Shown here piece after piece: positions 19,395 to 26,930 of a DNA stretch of 64,000 nt (its first letter is position 1; each line of letters begins with the position of its first letter). The notes under the pieces are model-generated. The model did no database searches and had not been told where the DNA came from. It was given only the letters and a program-made list of their open reading frames with translations. Source of the DNA: Desulfobulbus rhabdoformis (GTDB lineage Bacteria > Desulfobacterota > Desulfobulbia > Desulfobulbales > Desulfobulbaceae). A program made the translations under genes and the position numbers. The stretch is from positions 1-64,000 of the forward strand of contig NZ_JAFFQA010000008.1 of the NCBI RefSeq assembly GCF_016919065.1. The letters are read 5' to 3'.

Positions 19395-20991
19395 TAACGA
19401 TACAAAACCATTGAATATACTGCTTTTTGTCTGTAACTGGGGAGCGCATGCCGCCTTTTTAACCCTCCAGGATCAACGGCGCCCCATTCCCAACGAAATC
19501 CGAATGGTGCGTACACCCTGTACTGGCCGTATTGACCGGGCCATGATGATCAAGGCTTTTGCCAAGGGCGCCGATGGTATGGCGGTGGTCGGCTGTGAGC
19601 CGGGAACCTGCCGTTACGGCAGCGGTACAGCCACCTCCCAACGCAACACCGAAGACGTGCAAAAGGTGCTCGATATCATGGGCCTTGGTGGTGAACGAAT
19701 TCGTTTTGCCACCTTTCTGCCGGAACAGTCCGAGGAACTGTTGAGCTTTCTTCAGGAATTCAGCAGCCAGATTCGTGAGCTTGGCCCGGCAGGTATTCAG
19801 GAGGCCCCCGTGGTGCCGGTCTCTGATGCCCAGACCCGCAAACAGGAGCTGCAACAACTGGTTGAGACCTATGATATCCACGCCTGTCAGGATTGCGGTA
19901 AGTGTACCTCGGCCTGCCCGCTGGCGCTTATCGGTAAGCCGTTCTCTCCGCGCGCCATTGCCTCAGCAGTGATCACCGGCGGTATTCATGCCGAAGGTGT
20001 CCAGGAAAACGCCTGGAGTTGTCTCACCTGCGGGATCTGCTACGAGCGTTGTCCGTCAGCGGTTAATTTTCCCGCCTTTATCAAGGAATTGCGCCATCTT
20101 TATCGCCAAACCGAACTTCCCGGTCGCGAGGTGCACGGGGGTATCTTTCACTCCCTGATGCGTTCTCAGACCTCGCCTGATATCGTTCCCAACCGCTGGA
20201 CCAATCTGCCCGAGGAGATTCGTATCGATCCGCAGAGCCCGATCCTTTATTTTGGTGGTTGTGCACCCTATTACGATATCTTTTTTGGCAAACGCATGGA
20301 GGTTGAAACCAACCAGATCCTGCTTGACAGCCTGCGTTTGCTCAATTTTTTTGATGTCACTCCGCGTCTGCTGCCCGATGAGAAATGCTGTGGTCACGAC
20401 CTGCTCTGGTCCGGCGACAAAGAAAATTTCATGCGGCTTGCCCAACTCAATGTGGACAAACTCAATGATCTCGGTATAGAAACCGTGATTACCACCTGTC
20501 CCGAGTGCTATCATACGCTGCATACGACCTATGCGGAGCAGGGACTCAAACCCAACTTCAAGGTGGTCCACCTCTATGACTTCCTGGAAGAACAGCTCGA
20601 CAAGGGAGCAGTTGGCTTTGATACCTTCCCCCATGAGATAACCTTTCAGGATTCCTGTCGGCTGGGCCGCATCGAGGGCAGGGTGGATCTGCCGAGAAAA
20701 TTGCTCAAACGGCTGAAACCCAAGGCATTTACCGAAATGAAAGAATCCGGGAATGCCTCGGTCTGTTGCGGTAACTGCGCCTGGACCGGTTGCGATGCCT
20801 ATTCCAAGGCTATGCAGGTCAAGCGGCTTGAGCAGGCCCATGCAACGGGGAGCGACATGGTGGTCACCGCCTGTCCCAAGTGTCAGATTCATCTCAAGTG
20901 CGCCATGGAAGATCCCTACCGGCGCGAAGAGCTCAGTATCGAGCTGATGGACCTGACCTCGGTTATTGCCCAGACCATTCGCTGGGAATAA
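19387..20991 (+). CDS. MvhD-HdrC-HdrB fusion protein
   Basis: A 534-aa protein starting with ATG at 19387, overlapping the previous gene by 8 nt. Residues ~1-135 are an MvhD/FrhD-type domain (LLFVCNWGAHA, TPCTGRID, GCEPGTCRYGSG). Residues ~160-225 are HdrC-like, with CQDCGKCTSACP and CLTCGICYERCP. Residues ~285-510 hold two HdrB/HdrD-type CCG domains, with CCGHDLLWSG and CCGNCAWTGC and following TCPECYH and TACPKCQ. In methanogen Hdr the CCG cysteines bind the unusual noncubane clusters that reduce disulfides. The fusion thus combines electron entry (MvhD), transfer (HdrC) and a putative thiol/disulfide active site (HdrB) in one chain. Confidence 0.9.
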   Translation: MNNNDTKPLNILLFVCNWGAHAAFLTLQDQRRPIPNEIRMVRTPCTGRIDRAMMIKAFAKGADGMAVVGCEPGTCRYGSGTATSQRNTEDVQKVLDIMGLGGERIRFATFLPEQSEELLSFLQEFSSQIRELGPAGIQEAPVVPVSDAQTRKQELQQLVETYDIHACQDCGKCTSACPLALIGKPFSPRAIASAVITGGIHAEGVQENAWSCLTCGICYERCPSAVNFPAFIKELRHLYRQTELPGREVHGGIFHSLMRSQTSPDIVPNRWTNLPEEIRIDPQSPILYFGGCAPYYDIFFGKRMEVETNQILLDSLRLLNFFDVTPRLLPDEKCCGHDLLWSGDKENFMRLAQLNVDKLNDLGIETVITTCPECYHTLHTTYAEQGLKPNFKVVHLYDFLEEQLDKGAVGFDTFPHEITFQDSCRLGRIEGRVDLPRKLLKRLKPKAFTEMKESGNASVCCGNCAWTGCDAYSKAMQVKRLEQAHATGSDMVVTACPKCQIHLKCAMEDPYRREELSIELMDLTSVIAQTIRWE

Positions 20992-20996
20992 CCACT

Positions 20997-21033
20997 AGGA
21001 AATCTTGAATAATTGAATTATTCAAGATTTCCT
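20997..21033. repeat. 37-nt perfect palindrome made of MITE ends
   Basis: AGGAAATCTTGAATAATT, then a single central G, then its exact reverse complement: an 18-bp perfect inverted repeat. The core TCTTGAATAATT is the terminal repeat of the MITE-like elements at 46875-47017 and 60997-61139. It lies in the 88-bp gap between the MvhD-HdrCB and hdrA genes. Its transcript would fold into a strong hairpin. It has no T-run, so it may act as an RNA stability or processing element rather than a terminator. Confidence 0.85.
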
Positions 21034-21079
21034 CGAGTTTTAGAAGTCTTAGCTACAAGCTATTTTTTGGAGAATATCT

Positions 21080-23509
21080 ATGTCAAAACCTACACCTACG
21101 AAGCCTTCCGGCGGAGGTGATCAGGATCCACGAATTGGCGTCTATGTATGCCACTGTGGTCTGAACATCGCCCAGTCGGTTGATTGTAAGCGTGTGGCTC
21201 AAAAGGCAGAGAGCGAAAAGGGGGTGGTCCTGTCCAAGGACATCGTCTATGCCTGCTCTGAGCCGGGCCAGCAGGAGATCAAACAGGATATTATCGACAA
21301 GGGTTTGGACCGTGTCGTGATAGCCTCCTGTTCTCCGCGCTTACATGAGCCAACCTTTAAAAAAATGATCGACTCGGTCGGCCTTAATCCCTACATGCTG
21401 GATATGGCCAACCTGCGCGAGCAGTGTTCCTGGGTCCATATGGAGGACAAGGAATCTGCCACCCAGAAAGCGGAGACGCTGGTCAACATGTCTGTTGCCC
21501 GGGTCCGCGATCTCGAGCCGCTCTATGAAGAAACCCTGCCCCTGACTAAGAAAACTCTGGTCATTGGTGGCGGTGTCGCCGGTATTCAGGCTGCGCTTGA
21601 TCTGGCGGACAGTGGGTATGAAGTGACACTGGTGGAGAAAAACCCCTCCATTGGTGGTGTCATGGCCCAGATCGATAAAACATTCCCAACCATGGATTGT
21701 TCTATTTGAATCTTAGGTCCTAAGATGACAGATGTCGGTCGACATCCCCGTATTAAGTTATTAACGCTGAGTGAAGTAGTTGACGTAAAGGGTTACGTCG
21801 GAAATTTCAAAATTAAAATTCTGAAAAAAGCCCGTTACGTTGATGAAACCAGCTGTACCGCCTGTGGAGATTGTGCTGAGGTCTGCCCGGTGGTACGTCC
21901 AGATGAATTTAACGTGGGACTTGGTTCGCGCAAAGCGATCTACAGCCCCTTTGCCCAAGCCGTACCTTCATCGTATTTGATTAATTCCAAGGAATGTCTG
22001 GGCCATAACCCTGCGGTCTGTTCCAAGTGCGTTGATGTCTGCGCCAAAGGGTGCATAGATTTCCACATGTCGGATGAGGAGATCATCGAAGAGGTGGGCA
22101 CCATTGTTGTTGCCACCGGTTTGACCCCCTATGATCCGACCGAGATGGATGAATACGGCTATACCCGATTTGAAAATGTGTTGACCAGCCTTGAATTTGA
22201 ACGGCTGGTGAATGCTGGTGGTCCGACCAAAGGCGAGATGATTCGGCCTTCGGACCGCAACCACCCTAAATCCGTTGGTTTCATCCAGTGCGTTGGTTCA
22301 CGTTCCGCGAAAAAAGGCGGGCACTACTGTTCCAACATCTGCTGTATGAACACGGTAAAGTCTTCGCTCATCATCAAGGAGCATTATCCTGATGTCGAGG
22401 TGAAGGTGTTCTATATCGATATCCGCGCCTTTGGTAAGGGGTTTGAGGATCTCTACACCCGAAGCAGGCGCATGGGCACCCAGTATATCCGTGGCTTGCC
22501 CGGCTCGGTCGAAGAGACCGACGAGGGGACCATGCGGGTTGCTGTAGAGAATGCCGCCACAGGAAAGCTGGAGTTCCATGAACTCGACATGCTGGTTCTG
22601 GCCCAGGGAATGAAGCCTGCGCCTTCAACCCAGCGGTTGCAGGAGATCATGGGCTTGCAGTTAACCTCCGATGGTTTTTACCTTGAGGCCCATCCCAAGC
22701 TGCAACCGGTCGATGCCGCCACCCGTGGTATCTTCTTTGCCGGTTGTGCCGAGGGACCCAAAGATATCAAGGAATCGGTTACCCAGGCTTCTGCCGCGGC
22801 TATGCGCGCCATTCGCTTGATGCATAAGGGCGAAATTACCTCGGAGCCGATCACTTCTACCATTATTACCGAGAAGTGTAAGGCCTGTGGCAAGTGCGCT
22901 GACGTTTGCCCGTACAATGCTATTTCCGTTGATGTGAAGGCCAAAAAGCCAGCGGTGGTCAATACGGCAGCCTGTGCCGGTTGCGGTACCTGTGCGGCTG
23001 AGTGTCGATTCGATGCGATTAGCATGAATCATTTTACCGATACCCAAATCATCAATCAGGTCGATACCATGCTTGATGAGGCGCCGGAAAATAAAATCCT
23101 CACCTTTGCCTGTAACTGGTGTTCATACGCCGGTGCTGATTACGCCGGTGTTTCCAGGCTGCAGTATCCCGCTAACGTGCATCTGATCCGCGTCATGTGC
23201 TCAGGACGTGTGGACGAGAAATTCGTCTGGGAGGGATTCCGCAAAGGTGCGCCTGTGGTCTTGGTCTCCGGTTGTCATATTGGTGACTGCCATTATATAG
23301 ATGCAAACCACTGGACGGAAAAACGCGTGGCCCGCATCCATAAAAAAATGGAACGAATCGGCATACGTTCCGAACGTCTTCAACTTGAGTGGATCAGTGC
23401 CGCAGAAGGTATTCGTTTTGCCGAAACCATGAAAAAGATGGAGGCAATACGTCAGAGTGTCACTGCTGAGGAAATTGCGGAAACGCAGAGTATTCTCAGT
23501 AACCTCTAA
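21080..23509 (+). CDS. hdrA: selenocysteine-containing HdrA with C-terminal MvhD domain
   Basis: The reading frame continues through an in-frame TGA at 21707-21709, giving ~809 aa with selenocysteine at 210. The residues on either side (TMDCSI before, ILGPKM after) match HdrA exactly where other HdrA proteins have Cys. Order: N-terminal HdrA domain (GVYVCHCGLN); FAD motif VIGGGVAGIQAALDLA (~180); the Sec motif; [4Fe-4S] cysteines CTACGDCAEVCP (~259) and around CSKCVDVCAKGC (~310); two ferredoxin motifs CKACGKCADVCP and CAGCGTCAAEC (~598, ~632); MvhD domain (~670-809, FACNWCSYAGADYAG and SGCHIGDCHY). HdrA carries the bifurcating flavin. TGGAGA precedes the ATG. A hairpin follows the TGA as expected for a bacterial SECIS. 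Confidence 0.9.
21707..21746 (+). promoter_or_regulatory. UGA-Sec codon and putative bacterial SECIS hairpin
   Basis: After the TGA, GATGTC (21731-21736) pairs with GACATC (21741-21746) around a GGTC loop whose first base is G. The apical loop is 28-31 nt past the UGA, in the range reported for bacterial SECIS elements. A second stem-loop, ATCTTAG-GTC-CTAAGAT (21710-21726), lies between it and the UGA. SelB would bind here to insert Sec-tRNA. Confidence 0.7.
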
Positions 23510-23538
23510 GCAATAGCTTGCTCTCAGAGCGGTAGACT

Positions 23539-23568
23539 AAAGCCGGGCCCAATGGGTCCGGCTTTTTT
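23539..23568 (+). terminator. rho-independent terminator ending the kor-hdr cluster
   Basis: AAAGCCGGGCCC-AAT-GGGTCCGGCTTTTTT: an 11-12 bp stem with one wobble followed by a T-run, 30 nt after the hdrA stop. Confidence 0.9.
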
Positions 23569-24189
23569 CGTTTTTAACGGTAAAGAAATTTGTTCCTGTC
23601 TCCATTGTGCAACAGTTGAAAGGCTGGAATATTGCTAAAAAATCAAGGAGATGCTTAAAATATTTGCAAATGTTGTCATGTCTCTGTATGTAAAGAAATA
23701 TACATTTATTCTTTCCTGTATCAATAATTTCTTCTCTTAAAAGTAGTTTCAAAATTGAAATAGACCTCCTGTGGTTACTCTGTTTGCGTAGTTTCTTTAC
23801 CCTGGTTGTTCAGGTAGGGATCATTCTAAGGTAACTTTCGTACTCGTTTTTCTTTTCTATCTTTTTAGTCTTACGGATTGGATAAATATACATCTTTTTT
23901 CTTTTGTAACTGCATGTGTTACAAAGGAATATTGCTGTTTAGGGATTCCTGTTTTCTGGCTGGCTTTCATTTTTACAATTTAGGTGAATGAACTTGGAGG
24001 TGATAAAGAATAGAGGGAGGGAAGGTATTTTTTCCATGGGGCAGCTCAAGGCCATCGTCAGTCTTTGTTCAACAAAAGTCGTTTCATGCCGGTTTGGGAA
24101 ACCAGGAATTCAGGCCAAAAAAAGAAACAGGAAACGATTAAAGCGATAATGGTCGTTTGTGCCCTTAATATTGTAAGGAGGCGTTAAGT
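23569..24189. other. long AT-rich intergenic region
   Basis: About 620 bp with no supportable gene. The right end has AGGAGG for the following peptidase gene and must hold its promoter. No known riboswitch pattern was recognised. Confidence 0.5.
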
Positions 24190-25662
24190 ATGGTTACCAG
24201 AAAATGCTGGCTCGTGATTTGCTTGCTCCTTGTCTCGGCAACAACAGCCTGGGGTGCCAATGTGGCGAAAATTACCCAGCTTGCCAACAAGGTACATCTT
24301 GATCTGAATCAAAAGGTGAAGGTACAGAAAGTTCAGTTGGCTACAGCCGTACTCCAGCAGAAAAATTTTCTTTTGAAACAGCCTGAGGTGCGAAGCGTAC
24401 AGCAACTCAAGGGCAATAACCTGATGGTGCGCTTTAAAGATGGCAACGAACTGCTGATGTTCCTCGGCACTGATAGCCTTGGTACGGTCGGGCAGGTCGC
24501 ACCGGTACAGTTGCAGCGTGAAGTCCTCAAACCCGCGCAACAGTTGAAACCTGTTGAGCAGCTTCGTCGCCCGCTGTACAGGATTCAACCCTGTGCACCC
24601 CAGAGTAAAAAAGCTCTTATCTTTGACTGCCTGGAAGACGACGCCAATGTTGTCTCACCTCATATTTATCAGCAGGTTAAATCCGATCTTCAGGCACTCG
24701 GGTACACCGTGACCACCAAACTCAACAATGCTGCAAATCTTTCCAATGCCGCCTTGATTGACAACGGTGAGTATGGTGTTGTTGTGCTCCGTGGGCATGG
24801 CGGTGATCTGGGAGGCGATTTTGGTTTTCTGGTGCGTCCCTGGTATACCAGCTATCCACCCTCAAACAGTGGCTATACCGGTACGCTTCGTGCCAGTGCC
24901 TATAACCATGCCGCTGGTGAAACCCAGTTTGGCTATATTATCACCGGCTCCTTCAGCTCGACCTACTGGGCTGATAAACGTTTCCCCTCAACCCTGTTTT
25001 TCCTGGAAAGTTGTCATGGGGCTGATCCCGGTGCACTTCCGGGCATGCCCACCTGGACCACCAGTCATGGTGCATCTGCCTGGGTTGGATGGAACGAATC
25101 TGTCTCCTTTAACTGCGGTGACAACGGCACGGATCTCTTCTTCCAGAAGATGAAAGAGCAGAAGACCGTAGCTGAAGCCGTCAGTGCTGTCTATGCAACC
25201 GGATGTCGTCCTCCGGAACTGGTAACCTTTCCGGAGAATAAAGGGGGCTGTCAGCTGGCCGTATGGAAATCTGATGCAAACGAGTCGGCGGTGACCAATG
25301 GGCGGGATTTTAAAGAGCTTCGCCTTGTTTCGGGAATGGGACGGTTGTATGCCAAGGTTTCCTTCTATGCGCCACCGACCTTTAATGAGTTTTTCTTTTA
25401 TCTGGACACAAGCGGGGATGCTGCCGCAGAAGTCTTGGTTAAGTGTCATCCCACCAACGTGGAAGTGTATAAGCAGACGCAGCCAGGTTTGTTCAATAAC
25501 AAGGTCTATACCGGGGCTGCCAGCAAAAAAGGGAATGATTACAGCTTTGATATTCCCTGGAATACCTCGTTGGGAGCTGCAGGATCTGCCAAGATCTGGC
25601 TCTACGATATGGGAGTGAAAGATCGTTTGCCCAACAGTGGCAGCGTAACATTGGTGAAATAA
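24190..25662 (+). CDS. secreted caspase-fold (clan CD) cysteine peptidase candidate
   Basis: A 490-aa protein with a Sec signal peptide ending near AWGA and an excellent AGGAGG ribosome-binding site. Residues ~24-110 look like a propeptide containing a compact motif, NLMVRFKDGNELLMFLGTDS. The core has the two landmarks of caspase/gingipain-type (clan CD) peptidases: YGVVVLRGHGGD with catalytic-type His203 and STLFFLESCHGAD with Cys275, each after a hydrophobic strand. The C-terminal ~110 residues form a beta-rich domain. It is likely exported and could process proteins on the cell surface; specificity is unknown. The next gene encodes a lipoprotein with the same propeptide motif. Confidence 0.65.
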   Translation: MVTRKCWLVICLLLVSATTAWGANVAKITQLANKVHLDLNQKVKVQKVQLATAVLQQKNFLLKQPEVRSVQQLKGNNLMVRFKDGNELLMFLGTDSLGTVGQVAPVQLQREVLKPAQQLKPVEQLRRPLYRIQPCAPQSKKALIFDCLEDDANVVSPHIYQQVKSDLQALGYTVTTKLNNAANLSNAALIDNGEYGVVVLRGHGGDLGGDFGFLVRPWYTSYPPSNSGYTGTLRASAYNHAAGETQFGYIITGSFSSTYWADKRFPSTLFFLESCHGADPGALPGMPTWTTSHGASAWVGWNESVSFNCGDNGTDLFFQKMKEQKTVAEAVSAVYATGCRPPELVTFPENKGGCQLAVWKSDANESAVTNGRDFKELRLVSGMGRLYAKVSFYAPPTFNEFFFYLDTSGDAAAEVLVKCHPTNVEVYKQTQPGLFNNKVYTGAASKKGNDYSFDIPWNTSLGAAGSAKIWLYDMGVKDRLPNSGSVTLVK

Positions 25663-25693
25663 TACCTTGTCGTAAAATCTGAAATCTCCTCTC

Positions 25694-25764
25694 TGTCGTG
25701 GACATGGCGTGCTCCCTTAACCTCCGCAGTAACACTCAGAAGGGGCGGGCCATGTCCGCGATCC
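25694..25764. repeat. inverted repeat between the peptidase and lipoprotein genes
   Basis: TCGTGGACATGGC near 25694 is matched by GGCCATGTCCGCGA near 25751, a ~13-bp imperfect stem around a ~44-nt loop. It is not a classical terminator because no T-run follows; it may attenuate or separate expression of the two genes. Confidence 0.45.
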
Positions 25765-25892
25765 ATATCCTTGCTGAATTCCAGCGTTCTAGCATAAAAA
25801 GAAATAGAATCTTGTCCGATTAAGGCATGAGGAATGACCGAGCCTGTGTCTTTTTCACACGAGCAGGTTCCTTGATTATTTGGAGTGAAAAC

Positions 25893-26264
25893 ATGAAAAA
25901 GAGCGTACTTCTCTTGTTTGGATCAGTCCTTATCACCAGTTGCTCATTGATTGCTCAGGATGACACGCAACACGACAATGTTCAGCAGCTCTCCGTTGCA
26001 ACTCTGGTTCAGGAAACAGAGCCTCAACCCAAAAGTGTTCAGCAGCTCTCTGTTGAAACCTTGGTTCGGGAAACAGAGGCGACCTATGCCTACTATCTGG
26101 CCCAGCCCGAATATAACCAGGAAATGGCCACCCAAAAAACTGCTGCCGAGGTTCGAAAAAGAAAAGGGGTCTCTGAGGTGAGAGTCCTGTCACCGGGGCG
26201 TCTTTTTCTTGTTTTCGCAGATGGAAATGAGCTTCTGCTCATGCTCGGTCAGGATACCTTGTAG
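25893..26264 (+). CDS. lipoprotein sharing the N-terminal domain of the adjacent peptidase
   Basis: A 123-aa protein. The start is the ATG at 25893 with TGGAG upstream. The signal peptide ends in a lipobox, LITSC (Cys17). Next comes an imperfect direct repeat, VQQLSVATLVQETE and VQQLSVETLVRETE. The C-terminus carries RLFLVFADGNELLLMLGQDT, closely matching the peptidase propeptide segment at residues ~77-96 of the preceding gene, and VQQL also occurs in both. It looks like a stand-alone copy of the peptidase prodomain anchored to a membrane, so it could be an inhibitor, chaperone or localisation partner. That function is inferred. Confidence 0.65.
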   Translation: MKKSVLLLFGSVLITSCSLIAQDDTQHDNVQQLSVATLVQETEPQPKSVQQLSVETLVRETEATYAYYLAQPEYNQEMATQKTAAEVRKRKGVSEVRVLSPGRLFLVFADGNELLLMLGQDTL

Positions 26265-26387
26265 GAAGGGAATTACAGCATGGTTCCGTGAGGCCCCTGA
26301 AAAGAGAGGATTTGTTTGGTGAGTTGATCAAGCCATTGTATACTTCATCGTAAGAAGGTCCATGCCTATTCCTTTTCAGAGAGAAAA

Positions 26388-26798
26388 ATGATGCCCAAAT
26401 TTTTAATCGTCGACGATGAGCCTACCAATAGCCTTTTACTCAAGAAATATTTGGAAAAGTATGGAGAGTGTGATCTGGCAGAAAACGGCCAGGAGGCCAT
26501 CGATGCTGTGCGTCACTCATTTGATGTTTGCGATCCTTATGATTTGATCTGTTTGGACATTATGATGCCCATCATAGACGGAAACGACACCTTGAAAGAA
26601 ATTCGAATGATTGAAGAGGAATCAGCGCAATCTGATCTCTCGACAAAGGTGTCCAAAATCGTCATGGTCACTGCCCTCTCCGACATTAAAACCGTGTTTG
26701 AATCCTACAACAACCTCTGTGATGGCTATCTGACCAAGCCGATCACAAAAAATAAATTCATAGAAACGTTGACGAAATTAGAAGTAATCCCTTCCTGA
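26388..26798 (+). CDS. single-domain response regulator (CheY-like receiver)
   Basis: A 136-aa receiver domain with no output domain. FLIVDDEPTN gives the acidic pocket, LICLDIMMP the phosphorylated Asp (~59), VMVTAL the conserved Thr, and YLTKPI the conserved Lys. No histidine kinase is adjacent, so it probably relays signals between distant proteins or modulates motility or c-di-GMP enzymes. The start could be either of two consecutive ATGs. Confidence 0.9.
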   Translation: MMPKFLIVDDEPTNSLLLKKYLEKYGECDLAENGQEAIDAVRHSFDVCDPYDLICLDIMMPIIDGNDTLKEIRMIEEESAQSDLSTKVSKIVMVTALSDIKTVFESYNNLCDGYLTKPITKNKFIETLTKLEVIPS

Positions 26799-26930
26799 GT
26801 CGTTCCGATTTTCACGCATGGGAAGAGCAAGACACGACTGAACGGCTTATTGGATTTTTCATTGCCTGTGCAGACTTTTTTCTGGCTAGGAAGGTTTCAC
26901 AAACAAGGAAACCGGTGCATTGTTGATTTC

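Noticed and set aside
21707..21709. A nonsense mutation splitting hdrA into two genes
   Set aside because: The downstream frame is exactly in phase, the surrounding residues match HdrA with Cys expected at the TGA, and a SECIS-like hairpin follows. Selenocysteine is the better reading.
23537..23752. 71-aa minus-strand ORF
   Set aside because: It overlaps the rho-independent terminator of the hdr cluster and has no recognisable start signal or family.
25979..26080. Direct repeats that could look like a short CRISPR-like or satellite array
   Set aside because: Only two imperfect units, in frame, encoding VQQLSV-type peptide repeats inside the lipoprotein gene. No CRISPR array was found anywhere.
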